A stretch of DNA of 64,000 nucleotides, taken from positions 1-64,000 of the forward strand of contig NZ_BAGN01000425.1 of the NCBI RefSeq assembly GCF_000308835.1, read 5' to 3'. Shown piece by piece: positions 1 to 9,301 of the stretch; positions within the stretch are counted from its first letter, which is position 1, and each line of letters starts with the position of its first letter. A model generated the notes under the pieces. That model worked only from the letters and a program-made list of their open reading frames with translations. It was not told the origin of the DNA and searched no databases. Source of the stretch: Nocardia vinacea NBRC 16497 (GTDB lineage Bacteria; Actinomycetota; Actinomycetes; Mycobacteriales; Mycobacteriaceae). Made by a program: the position numbers and the translations under genes.

Positions 1-167
1 GCATCCGTTCGGAGGGCACCTGCGATCTGATCGCCACCGCACGGGTCGCGGGCGCGAAACGCTTTCTCGCCCAGAGCATTGCATGGATGCGCATCGACCT
101 CGTCGCGAGCGATGGTGCTGAAACCCGGACCCGCACATATGGTTCGCCGATCGTACCGACGAAATGA
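1..167 (+). pseudogene. C-terminal gene fragment at the window edge, possibly chimeric
   Basis: The frame starting at base 3 is open from the window edge to TGA 165-167 (54 residues). Its first half contains GAKRFLAQSIAW, which resembles the mid-part of NAD(P)-binding epimerase/NmrA-type proteins. The remaining ~25 residues (ending YGSPIVPTK) do not continue that fold and look more like the tail of a SnoaL/NTF2-like protein. This could be a deletion junction between two genes, or simply a family I do not recognise. Only the 3' end is in the window, so the call is weak. Confidence 0.3.
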
Positions 168-182
168 CAAGGGTGAGTGGGC

Positions 183-1208
183 ATGAGCGTTGTCGCGAAT
201 AGTTCGGAGTTGGTGCAGGAGCTGACCGCGCGCACCGCCGCCGCGGTCCGCGGTTGGGCACCCGGCGCGACCGTAGTGGGTGTCGAACCACTCACCGGCG
301 GAACGTCGAGCCTGACGTACGTGGCCGAATTATTCGGTGCCCCAGCCGGATACGAGCGTGTTGTGCTGAAGGTCGCGCCCCCGGGCCTGGCGCCGGTCCG
401 CAACCGAGATGTCCGGCGCCAGGCCCGGATCATGGAAGCGCTGGCGGATCGGCCAGGGGTGCGGGTGCCGACGGTCCTGTTCCACGATGCGGGCGCACCG
501 CCGACGGTCCCGCCGTTCGTCGCCATGGACCTGGTGCCCGGCACCTGCGTCGAACCGGTGCTCGTGCCGCGCGGCACCGTGCCCGCCGACCAGGTCCGGA
601 CCCGAGCATTCGACGCGGCCGGAATGCTCGCCGATCTGCATCGAGTGAACCCGGAGCACACCGCGCTCGCGACCGAGCCGGCGGTTTCCCTCGACGCTGA
701 GATCGACCGCTGGACAAGGGCTTTCACCACGGTATCGGATGATCTGCGCACCGGCTACGAGGCGGTCGCGGACCGCCTGCACGCCACCGTGCCCGCTGCC
801 ATGAAACCGGTCTTCACCCACGGTGACTACCGGCTCGGCAACACACTGTGCGAAGCAGACCGCATCACCTCGATCATCGACTGGGAAATCTGGTCCCTCG
901 GCGACCCCAGAATCGATGTCAGCTGGCTGACCTTCTTCACCGACGAGGCCGCGCATCCGGCGTCGGTATCCGATGAGCCGACCGGCATGCCGGGTATGGC
1001 CGAACTGGTCGACGCCTACCAGGAGGCGCGTGGCGCCGCCCTGCGGGACCTGCCATGGTTCGAGGCGCTGACCAAATACAAGGAGTCCGCCGCGACTGCA
1101 CTGCTGATCAAACGCGGCCGCAAGTCCGGCCAGTGGAACGATATGCACCAACGCATGCTGCCCGCCCTGCCGCTGCTGCTCGACGAGGCGATGGAACTGC
1201 TGGGCTGA
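183..1208 (+). CDS. Aminoglycoside-phosphotransferase-fold kinase (phosphotransferase family)
   Basis: A 341-residue protein of the APH/choline-kinase fold. Visible motifs are GGTSSLTY (39-46, nucleotide loop), VVLKVAPPG with the ATP-binding Lys63, the catalytic loop HGDYRLGN (213-220) and the metal-binding IIDWE (231-235). It is closely related to the kinase-like protein at 5806-6825, sharing PVRNRDV and the catalytic loop. Members of this subgroup in actinomycetes usually sit beside acyl-CoA dehydrogenases and probably phosphorylate hydroxylated acyl-CoAs rather than antibiotics (inference). ATG 183 is chosen over GTG 177 because AAGGG at 169-173 is well spaced for it. No dehydrogenase neighbour is visible on this strand. 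Confidence 0.85.
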   Translation: MSVVANSSELVQELTARTAAAVRGWAPGATVVGVEPLTGGTSSLTYVAELFGAPAGYERVVLKVAPPGLAPVRNRDVRRQARIMEALADRPGVRVPTVLFHDAGAPPTVPPFVAMDLVPGTCVEPVLVPRGTVPADQVRTRAFDAAGMLADLHRVNPEHTALATEPAVSLDAEIDRWTRAFTTVSDDLRTGYEAVADRLHATVPAAMKPVFTHGDYRLGNTLCEADRITSIIDWEIWSLGDPRIDVSWLTFFTDEAAHPASVSDEPTGMPGMAELVDAYQEARGAALRDLPWFEALTKYKESAATALLIKRGRKSGQWNDMHQRMLPALPLLLDEAMELLG

Positions 1209-1457
1209 TGCCGATGTAGACGGGGGCCGATATGGATCGGGCGCGCCGATAGCCCGAACGCGGTGAGGCGCACCCCGGAACGTCGGTGACTATCGCCGCG
1301 TTCACAATGCGGGTCGGCGGCCTCGAAATATCCTCGGCAACTGTGTATTCCGTGGCTTTCGCTATCGTTGCGGCCAGCGCCGCCGTCGCCGTACGGCCAT
1401 CGTGGGGGCCTGCGACGTAGGCAGCGAAGACCGCTGTCGGTGCGGTGGATCCGTCGG
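1209..1457. other. Convergent intergenic region, 249 bp
   Basis: Lies between the 3' ends of the kinase-like gene and pgi. A 6-bp hairpin (TCGGGC 1237-1242 with GCCCGA 1252-1257) could be a weak terminator. No gene is recognised. On the minus strand a frame is open across it, but it shows no family motif. Confidence 0.4.
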
Positions 1458-3046
<1,589 letters not shown>

Positions 3047-3050
<4 letters not shown>

Positions 3051-3646
3051 GCGCTGATCGTGGACCTGTCGAGTAAGGCGAGTATCTCGTCGGTGGTACC
3101 GGTTTCGGCGATCTTGGGAAACACCTTGCGCAGCACGTAGTCGTGATCTTCCTGATCCAGATCGGTCACCGCGTCGGTGGCGATCGTGACGTTGAAGCCG
3201 TACTCGTGCGCACCACGCGCGGTCGATTCGACGCCCATACTGGTGGCGATACCGGTAACCACGACCTGGGTGACGTCGTGCTCGCGTAGCCACGCCGCGA
3301 GCGCGGGGTCGTGGAACGCGCCCCAGACCCGTTTTATCACGGTGTGATCACCCGGCCGCGGCCCCAACTCGGCCAGCAGCGCGACGGCCTCGGCCGCTGA
3401 ACGCGCAGCCGCCGAGCTGGACTGTCGGCCCGCCCCGCCACCGCGGCTCGCCTCGGTGCGGCCGGGCGCGACACCGGCCGCCGTCACGATCACGACCGGG
3501 AGGTTGCGTTTACGGAAGGCGTCGGCCAGCCGGATCGACTGCTCGACAATCGACTTCGCGGAGTGCACGGTCGGCAGCGCTACCACCGCATCCTGCAGGT
3601 CGACGACGACCAGCGCGGTGTTCGCATCTATTTCGGTCAATGGCAT
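3047..3646 (-). CDS. Isochorismatase-family (cysteine hydrolase fold) protein
   Basis: A 199-residue alpha/beta hydrolase of the isochorismatase superfamily. The Asp of the usual triad is in VVVDLQDA (D16) and the Lys in VIKRVWGAF (K105). The normal nucleophile site reads GIATSMGVESTA, with Gly138 where N-carbamoylases and nicotinamidases have Cys. This fits isochorismatase-type members or an altered reaction; the substrate cannot be read from sequence. ATG 3646 is preceded by AAGGTGAC. An upstream TTG in frame (3697) lacks such a site. The stop overlaps the pgi start. A palindrome ATTCTC-CACC-GAGAAT lies just upstream (3676-3691). Confidence 0.8.
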
Positions 3647-3675
3647 GAGGTCACCTTTCGGTCCAAGATCAACAT

Positions 3676-3691
3676 TATTCTCCACCGAGAA
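3676..3691. promoter_or_regulatory. Inverted repeat upstream of the isochorismatase/pgi pair
   Basis: ATTCTC, a CACC spacer and GAGAAT form a 6-bp perfect palindrome 30 bp before the start codon at 3646. On the coding strand it lies just downstream of TTGACA. It could be an operator or promoter element controlling the isochorismatase-pgi pair separately from the SDR gene 79 bp upstream. Confidence 0.35.
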
Positions 3692-3725
3692 TGTCAATTG
3701 CGCTCTCCGGTAATCGGATCAGCCC

Positions 3726-4472
3726 TCAGTACAATCCGCCGTCGACCCGGATCAGTGCGTCGGTGGTGTAGCTGGAGGCGTCGCTGGCGAGATACAGCGC
3801 GGTGCTGATGATCTCCGCCGGCTTACCCGGCCTGCCGAGCGCACTACGGGTGATATGTCGCTTCTCCTCCGCCCAGGCCTTGGAGATATCGGTGAGGAAC
3901 GGCCCCGCCGAGATGGTGTTGACCCGCACCTTCGGACCGTACTCCTGGGCGAAGACGGTGGTCAGCACATTCAGGGCGGCCTTGGCTCCGGCGTAAGGGC
4001 CGAATCGCGGTTGCGGCAGCAGTGCTCCCGAGGAGGAGATATTGATGATCGAGCCGCCGTCGCCGTCGGCCATGCGCCGCCCGATCAGCGACGCGAGCCG
4101 GAACGGGCCCTTGAAATTGACCCCGATCACCTTGTCGAACAGCTCTTCGCTGGTCTCCTCCGAGGACGGCGCCAGCGGCGACATACCCGCATTGTTGACC
4201 AGGATGTCGACCTTGCCGAACTCCTCGTAGGCCGCGTCGGTGAGGCGGCCGAGGTCGTCCCAGTGGCCGACATGCGCGGCGAACGGCAGTGCGCGCCTGC
4301 CCAGTTCGCGGACCTCCTCGGCGGCCACCTCGCAGGCGTCGAGCTTGCGGCTGGTGATCACCACGTCCGCGCCCGCGGCGGCGAAGGCGCGCACCATTTC
4401 CAGACCGAGGCCCCGGCTGCCGCCGGTGACCAGCGCGACCTTGCCGGACAGATCGAACAGTTCCGCCGTCAT
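3726..4472 (-). CDS. SDR family oxidoreductase
   Basis: Classical short-chain dehydrogenase/reductase of 248 residues. Cofactor motif TGGSRGLG (16-23), NNAG (93-96), catalytic Ser ~147 in INISSSGA, Tyr160 and Lys164 in YAGAK, C-terminal IRVDGGLY. The start SRK after the second beta strand suggests NADP(H) preference. The start codon overlaps the stop of the acyl-CoA dehydrogenase gene (ATGA at 4469-4472), so it belongs to the operon 6825 to 3726. It probably oxidises a hydroxyl created by the dehydrogenase/kinase pair upstream (inference). Confidence 0.92.
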   Translation of the reverse strand: MTAELFDLSGKVALVTGGSRGLGLEMVRAFAAAGADVVITSRKLDACEVAAEEVRELGRRALPFAAHVGHWDDLGRLTDAAYEEFGKVDILVNNAGMSPLAPSSEETSEELFDKVIGVNFKGPFRLASLIGRRMADGDGGSIINISSSGALLPQPRFGPYAGAKAALNVLTTVFAQEYGPKVRVNTISAGPFLTDISKAWAEEKRHITRSALGRPGKPAEIISTALYLASDASSYTTDALIRVDGGLY

Positions 4473-5788
4473 GCGTTCACCCCGCCGCTGAGGCTGTCGT
4501 CATTGATGATGTGCGCGTAGCGCTTTCGCGCATCCTCGAGCTTCGGTGGGATGTGTTCGCTGGGGAACAGTCCCTCGGCGGGCCGGTACTTCTTCAGCAT
4601 CTGCTTGGCGACCGTGGTGCGGTGCACCTCGGTCGGGCCATCGGCCAGGGCGAGATTCGGGGCGGCCATCCACCACTTCGCCAGCGGCAGTTCATTGGTG
4701 GTGCCGAGCGAGCCGTGCAGGTGCAGCGCGCGCTGGATGATGTCGTGCAGCACCTTCGCCATGGCGACCTTGCACATCGCGATCTGCGTGCGGGCGGCGC
4801 CGTGCGGCTGGGTGTCGATGATCCAAGCGGTGTTCAGCACCAGCAATCGGTACTGCTGCAATTCGATCCAGGAGTCCGCGATGAACTGCTGTACCGCCTG
4901 CTTATCGGCGAGCAGGGTGCCCTGGGTGCGGCGCGAGATCGCGCGCTCGCACATCATGTCGAAGGCGCGGGTGCATTTGCCCACGGTGCGCATGGCGTGG
5001 TGGACGCGGCCGCCGCCGAGGCGGGCCTGGGCGACCTTGAAGCCCTCGCCGGGTGCGCCGAGCATGGCGTCGAGCGGGACCCGGACCTGGTGGTAGCGGA
5101 TATAGCCGTGGATGCCCTCGTCGAGGGCGTCGCGTTCATCCATGGTGCCGACATTGCGCTTGATCTCGATGCCGGGCGTCTCGGCGGGCACGATCAGCAT
5201 CGACATGCGGGCGTGCGGCGGCGCATCCGGATCGGTGACGGCCATCACGATGAGGAATGACGCGTACCGGGCGTTGGAGGAGAACCACTTCTCACCGTCG
5301 ATCACCCATTCGTCCCCGTCGCGCCAGGCGCGACATACGAACTCCTTGGGGTCCGCGCCCGCCTGCGGCTCGGTCATCGAGAAGGTGGAGACGATCTCGC
5401 CGTCGAGCAGCGGCTGCAGGTAGCGGGCCTTCTGCTCCTCGGTGCCGAACATGGCCAGGATCTCCGCATTACCGGTGTCCGGTGCGGCGGTGCCGAAAAC
5501 CGTTGGCGCCCAATAGGACCGGCCCAGAATCTCGTTGAGGTAGGCGAGCTTGACCTGACCGTAGCCCGGCCCGCCCAGTTCCGGTCCGAGGTGACAGGCC
5601 CACAGGCCCTGCGCTCGGACCTGTTCCTGCAACGGCCGCAGGATCGCGCGGGCCTTTTCGTTACCGGTGTCGTACGGGTCGCCGCCGTGCGGGAACAGCA
5701 GGTCGAGCGGCTCGACCTCCTTGCGCACGAACTCCGCGGCCCAGTCCAGCTTGGCCTGGAACTCGGGTTCGATCGTGAAATCCAGCAT
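4469..5788 (-). CDS. Acyl-CoA dehydrogenase of the ACAD10/ACAD11-like type
   Basis: A 439-residue FAD-dependent acyl-CoA dehydrogenase. The core motifs are SMTEPQAGADP (FAD/substrate), VIDGEKWFSS, and a C-terminal HLHGSLGTTNELPL ... LADGPTEVHRTTVAKQML segment. The ADGPTEVH form is typical of members that work beside an APH-fold kinase. In mammals the two domains are fused as ACAD10/ACAD11, and in pseudomonads they are LvaA plus LvaC acting on phosphorylated 4-hydroxyacyl-CoA. Here the kinase-like gene lies 17 bp upstream. ATG 5788 has GGAGG 5' of it. The frame runs open to 7132, but that extension overlaps the kinase-like gene and has arginine-rich shadow composition, so it is rejected. Confidence 0.93.
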   Translation of the reverse strand: MLDFTIEPEFQAKLDWAAEFVRKEVEPLDLLFPHGGDPYDTGNEKARAILRPLQEQVRAQGLWACHLGPELGGPGYGQVKLAYLNEILGRSYWAPTVFGTAAPDTGNAEILAMFGTEEQKARYLQPLLDGEIVSTFSMTEPQAGADPKEFVCRAWRDGDEWVIDGEKWFSSNARYASFLIVMAVTDPDAPPHARMSMLIVPAETPGIEIKRNVGTMDERDALDEGIHGYIRYHQVRVPLDAMLGAPGEGFKVAQARLGGGRVHHAMRTVGKCTRAFDMMCERAISRRTQGTLLADKQAVQQFIADSWIELQQYRLLVLNTAWIIDTQPHGAARTQIAMCKVAMAKVLHDIIQRALHLHGSLGTTNELPLAKWWMAAPNLALADGPTEVHRTTVAKQMLKKYRPAEGLFPSEHIPPKLEDARKRYAHIINDDSLSGGVNA

Positions 5789-5805
5789 CGGTCCTCCGAA
5801 AGGGA

Positions 5806-6825
5806 TCAGTGGGTGAGGTAGGTGCGGGCGGCCATGAGCAACGGCGGGATGCCGTGGCGCATCCGTTCCACCCGCTCGGTGACCTGGCCGCGGCGCTCGG
5901 CGTTCTTGACCAGCAGCGCGGATGCGGCGGCCTGTTTGTAGCGGACCAGGGCGTCGAACCAGCCGAGGTCCGCGACCGGTGTGCCGCGCGCCGTCTCGTA
6001 CGCGGCGAGCAGTTCGTCGGGTTCGAGCGTCGGGGCCGCGGGCGCGACGGCCGTCGGATGGGCGGGATCGGACATCAGTCGCAGCCACGCCAGGTCCAGG
6101 CGCGGATCGCCGACCGACCAGATCTCCCAGTCGATCACCGCCCGGATCTCGGTCCCGACGCATTGCATATTGCCCAGCCGCCAGTCGCCGTGCAGTAGCG
6201 CGGGCGGCAGTGGCTTCGGAATCGCCGCGGTGAGCAGAGTCCGGCACTTGACTTCGTCGAGCTCCGCGTCCGGTTCGAGCGCACAGGTGGCGAAGGCCCG
6301 CTGCCACCGCTCGACCTCGGTGTCGAGGGCGACCGCGGGTTCGTCGATGCCCAATTCGGCGGGCCCGACGGTGTGCAGGGCTGCCAGCATGCGGGCGGCC
6401 GCCGCGGCCCGCGCGCGCACCTCGTTCGGAGCGGGGCGACGTTCGAGCGCGATATGGCGGGGTTCGTAACCTTCGCCGTCCGCGAAAGACATGACGAACA
6501 GCGGCGGGATCTCCGGCGGTGCGCCGACGTCGGAACCGAGCACCTTCGGCACGGCCACATCGGGCACCTCGGCGAGTGCGGTGAGTGCGCGGGCTTGGCG
6601 CAGCACATCCCGGTTCCGGACGGGTTCGAGACCCGGCGGGGCGACCTTGACCACGACGCGAACCCGCTCGTCGGTCACGGCCGAGTAGGTGAGGCTCGAG
6701 GTACCTCCGGTCAGCTGCGTCAGGTCGTGCAGTGGACGGCCGATCGCCGCGGCCGCGCGACGCGCGATATCGGCGGGATCGGCAATGCCCACTTTCGGTC
6801 CTACCACCTGTGACCCGTCGGCCAT
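5806..6825 (-). CDS. APH-fold kinase partner of the acyl-CoA dehydrogenase
   Basis: 339 residues with GGTSSLTY (40-47), VVVKVAPPG (Lys60), catalytic loop HGDWRLGN (212-219) and VIDWE (~229-233). It is a paralogue of the kinase-like protein at 183-1208. By analogy with LvaA and the N-terminal domain of ACAD10/11 it should phosphorylate a 4-hydroxyacyl-CoA that the adjacent dehydrogenase then rearranges (inference from neighbourhood and family). The frame is open 693 bp further upstream, but that part is antisense to the TetR gene. ATG 6825 (MADGSQ) is the first good start. It is the first gene of a minus-strand operon divergent from the TetR gene. Confidence 0.9.
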   Translation of the reverse strand: MADGSQVVGPKVGIADPADIARRAAAAIGRPLHDLTQLTGGTSSLTYSAVTDERVRVVVKVAPPGLEPVRNRDVLRQARALTALAEVPDVAVPKVLGSDVGAPPEIPPLFVMSFADGEGYEPRHIALERRPAPNEVRARAAAAARMLAALHTVGPAELGIDEPAVALDTEVERWQRAFATCALEPDAELDEVKCRTLLTAAIPKPLPPALLHGDWRLGNMQCVGTEIRAVIDWEIWSVGDPRLDLAWLRLMSDPAHPTAVAPAAPTLEPDELLAAYETARGTPVADLGWFDALVRYKQAAASALLVKNAERRGQVTERVERMRHGIPPLLMAARTYLTH

Positions 6826-6893
6826 GCCCACTCCGTTCGACAGAACGCCATACCACCGTGCAAGAAAACGATTCTGGTGAATCGGTATTCGAA

Positions 6894-6907
6894 CAGTACA
6901 CTCTTTT
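6894..6907 (+). promoter_or_regulatory. AGTACACTCTTTT motif (site A1) before the TetR gene
   Basis: One of a family of AGTATACTC-like motifs in this window. The TACACT core is a plausible -10 box only ~8 bp before ATG 6910, implying a leaderless or nearly leaderless TetR mRNA. It lies in the 84-bp divergent spacer with the kinase-like operon, so a bound repressor would affect both directions. Confidence 0.45.
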
Positions 6908-6909
6908 AT

Positions 6910-7569
6910 ATGACGAGTCCACACGTCGAGGACGACCCGGTCGGTGGCGAATCCCTGGTGGCCCGGGCGGTGCGGCGGCGTACGGGGGATCGGTACGCGA
7001 TTGCGCGGGATGAAGTGCGCCGCCTGCTCGACGCCGGCATGGAGCTGATGCGGGCCGATCCGAACGGGAATCCGCGAATCGTCGAGATCGTCCGCCGGGC
7101 AAGGGTTTCCAACGACGCCTTCTACCGGGCATTCCGGAGCAAGGACGATCTCATGGCCGCGATCGCCGACGACGGGGCCAGGCGATTGCTCGGCCATATC
7201 CGGCGCCGCTGCGCTCGGCACACCGACCCGGTCGACCAGGTCAGGGCCTGTGTTCAGGTGGTTTTCAAGCAGGCGGCCGATCCGGAGGTAGCCGCGACGA
7301 CCCGTGCGGTGCTGCGGAATACCTCCCGCGACGGCCGGTCGGCCTTCGGCGGTGTTGAGCTGCGCCGTCAGATCGCCGAACTGCTCGCGGTGCCACTCGG
7401 TGCGGGTGGAAGCCCGGATCCGGACCGTGACGCCATGGTCGCCGCCTGTGCGATCTTCGCCGTCATGGAGCAGTTCCTGTGGACCGAACAGGTGCCGACG
7501 GCCGCGGATGTCGAGCATCTCGTGGCCTGGATAGTGCCACCGAAACCAGGGGTGACCGATGCGGTCTGA
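6910..7569 (+). CDS. TetR family transcriptional regulator
   Basis: 219 residues. The N-terminal helix-turn-helix spans about residues 55-80 (PRIVEIVRRARVSNDAFYRAFRSKDDLMAA); the rest is a helical ligand domain of no obvious class. ATG 6910 is preferred; a GTG at 6877 is in frame but would place site A1 inside the coding region. It is divergent from the kinase/dehydrogenase/SDR operon and is the natural candidate to repress it. It may also control other promoters carrying the same AGTATACTC-like motif (inference). Confidence 0.88.
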   Translation: MTSPHVEDDPVGGESLVARAVRRRTGDRYAIARDEVRRLLDAGMELMRADPNGNPRIVEIVRRARVSNDAFYRAFRSKDDLMAAIADDGARRLLGHIRRRCARHTDPVDQVRACVQVVFKQAADPEVAATTRAVLRNTSRDGRSAFGGVELRRQIAELLAVPLGAGGSPDPDRDAMVAACAIFAVMEQFLWTEQVPTAADVEHLVAWIVPPKPGVTDAV

Positions 7570-7602
7570 CCCTGCACAACCTTGTGGTGTCCGTTGAATA
7601 GC

Positions 7603-7616
7603 GGATACTCTTCTTC
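7603..7616 (+). promoter_or_regulatory. GGATACTCTTCTTC motif (site A4) before the CoA transferase
   Basis: Shares the (G/A)TACTCTT core with sites A1, A2 and A5. It lies 30-43 bp before the ATG of the CoA transferase, a normal position for a -10 region (GATACT) overlapped by an operator. Confidence 0.4.
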
Positions 7617-7645
7617 AAATACCGACGCTAAGAGGAGCTGGTTCG

Positions 7646-8878
7646 ATGCACAAACCGATGCAGGGCGTGCGCGTACTCGAGGTCGCGCAATTCACCTTCG
7701 TCCCGGCGGCGGGTGCGGTGCTCGCGGACTGGGGCGCCGACGTGATCAAGATCGAGCACGCGGAACGCGGTGATGCCCAGCGCGGACTGGTCCGGGTGCT
7801 CGGTTACGAGGCGAACAGTGCCGGGTCGTCCTTCTTTCCGATCATGGAGGGGCCGAACCGAGGCAAACGCAGTGTCGGTCTCGCACTGGAGAAGCCGTCC
7901 GCGCGCCGGGTGTTGGAGGAGTTGATCCGCAGCAGCGACGTATTCCTCACGAACTTCCTGCCGGAGGCGCGAGCGAAACTGCGGATCGATCTCGAGGACG
8001 TGCGCGCGATCAATCCGGATATCATCTACGTGCGGGGCAGCGGCTTCGGTGTGCGCGGCGCGGAGGCGACCAAGGGCGGCTACGACAGCACGGCATTCTG
8101 GGCGCGCGGCGGCAGCGCCGCCGGGGTGACCCCGCCCGGCGCCGACCGGATGACCCGGATGCCCGCGGGCGCCTACGGCGATTCGATCGGTGGCATGACC
8201 ATTGCCGGTGGTATCGCGGCTGCGCTCTACTCGCGCAAGATGACGGGGGAGCCGTCGGTGGTGGACGTCTCGCTGCTCGGCGTCGGCGCCTGGGCCACAC
8301 AGTTCACGGTCAATCTCGCATTGATGAACGGTGGTCCGCTGCCGGTGAATTCGCCGCCGCGGCACGGTTCGGCCACGAATCCGCTCATCGGGGCGTACCG
8401 CACCTCGGACCAGCGCTGGCTCGAATTGTCGATGCTGCAGCCCGGCCGCTACTGGCCCGAGTTCTGCAGGCTGGCCGGTCGCGAGGAATTGGCCGCCGAC
8501 GAACGCTTCGACAACACCGAGAAGCTGATGGCCAATGCGGCACAGGCCGCCGAGCTCGTCGCCGAGATCATCGCGGCGCGGCCGTTCGCCGAGTGGGTCG
8601 AGATCCTGGGCAGTGGGGAAGGGCAGTGGGCGGCGGTGCAGAACGCGTGGGAGGTCGGCCAGGATCCGGCGCTGCGTGCCAACGATCTGATCGCCTCGGT
8701 CGTCGATGCCGACGGCGTCGATCGTGAACTGGTCGCCAACCCGGTCCAGTTCGACGAGACGCCGGTAACTCTCACGCGGGCACCGCAATTCGCCGAACAC
8801 ACCGACGAGGTCCTGCTCGAGATCGGTCTCACCGAGGAGGAGCTGATCGCGCTGAAGATCGACGGCGCGGTCACCTGA
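7646..8878 (+). CDS. CaiB/BaiF class III CoA transferase
   Basis: 410 residues. N-terminal VRVLEVAQFTFVPAAGAVLADWGADVIKIE is the class III opening, and Asp179 in AYGDSIGGM is the residue that carries the acyl intermediate in this family. VDVSLLGVGAW and GAYRTSDQRW are also typical. It moves CoA from a donor thioester to a carboxylic acid, so it could be the activating step for one of the substrates handled here. GAGGAGC precedes ATG 7646. Monocistronic by its surroundings: its own motif upstream and a 9-bp hairpin just after the stop. Confidence 0.93.
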   Translation: MHKPMQGVRVLEVAQFTFVPAAGAVLADWGADVIKIEHAERGDAQRGLVRVLGYEANSAGSSFFPIMEGPNRGKRSVGLALEKPSARRVLEELIRSSDVFLTNFLPEARAKLRIDLEDVRAINPDIIYVRGSGFGVRGAEATKGGYDSTAFWARGGSAAGVTPPGADRMTRMPAGAYGDSIGGMTIAGGIAAALYSRKMTGEPSVVDVSLLGVGAWATQFTVNLALMNGGPLPVNSPPRHGSATNPLIGAYRTSDQRWLELSMLQPGRYWPEFCRLAGREELAADERFDNTEKLMANAAQAAELVAEIIAARPFAEWVEILGSGEGQWAAVQNAWEVGQDPALRANDLIASVVDADGVDRELVANPVQFDETPVTLTRAPQFAEHTDEVLLEIGLTEEELIALKIDGAVT

Positions 8879-8881
8879 TCG

Positions 8882-8906
8882 CTTCCGCATCGCAGGCATG
8901 CGGAAG
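8882..8906 (+). terminator. Hairpin terminator after the CoA transferase
   Basis: CTTCCGCAT (8882-8890) pairs perfectly with ATGCGGAAG (8898-8906) around a 7-base loop, four bases after the stop codon. No long T run follows, as is common in high-GC actinomycetes. Confidence 0.6.
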
Positions 8907-9226
8907 TAAAAGTGTCCTCTTCGAAGCTGAACGTCCATCCCATGGGATAGCGCCCAGACTCGTATCTGCCATCAAATAGGCTGCTAATTGCGAGTTGTTT
9001 CAGAGGGTGACGAGCAAGAGTTCGTCGACGCTAGGCAAAAGAGGTTACGAAATAAGGGCTGGCCGGTATATTGGACCAGCACGACGAGTCGAGGCATGCC
9101 GGGTCACGGTATGCGCATGACGTACTACGAGGCTGCGACGCGGCACGGGTGCGGTCGTAACGCCCACCGGCCCGCGGAGACGCGAATACAGCGCCCGGCG
9201 CGGCGGCCTTCCAGAGAGGATCAGCG
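8907..9226. other. 320-bp intergenic region before the P450 operon
   Basis: No convincing gene. A TTG-initiated frame (8988-9230, 80 codons) ends in an ATGA overlap with the leader ORF, but its translation is arginine-rich and matches no family I know. A TATATT hexamer at 9067-9072 could be the -10 box for the P450 operon. The last part (AGAGAGGA 9212-9219) is the ribosome binding site of the leader ORF. Confidence 0.4.
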
Positions 9227-9301
9227 ATGAGCGAGCGAGCAATAGGCACAGCCACGTCAGTGGTCATGACGGAGCCGAGCGACAGCGAGGCGCAGTTATG
9301 A
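9227..9301 (+). CDS. 24-residue leader (linker) peptide, copy 1
   Basis: ATG 9227 to TGA 9299-9301, starting MSER, with MTEPS at residues 14-18. It has its own AGAGAGGA ribosome binding site, and its stop overlaps the P450 start codon (ATGA). A near-copy with the same length, start and overlap lies at 39857-39931 before an unrelated gene (about 67 of 76 bases identical by eye). Function unknown. The arrangement suggests translational coupling; it may also be a repeated DNA element that happens to be translated. Confidence 0.45.
   Translation: MSERAIGTATSVVMTEPSDSEAQL

Noticed and set aside
5789..7132. A long upstream extension of the minus-strand acyl-CoA dehydrogenase frame
   Set aside because: The extension overlaps the kinase-like gene and is arginine-rich shadow sequence; ATG 5788 with GGAGG is a better start.
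8988..9230. An 80-codon TTG-initiated frame before the leader peptide
   Set aside because: No family resemblance, rare start codon, arginine-rich; the ATGA overlap with the leader may be chance because ATGAGC always carries TGA in the next frame.
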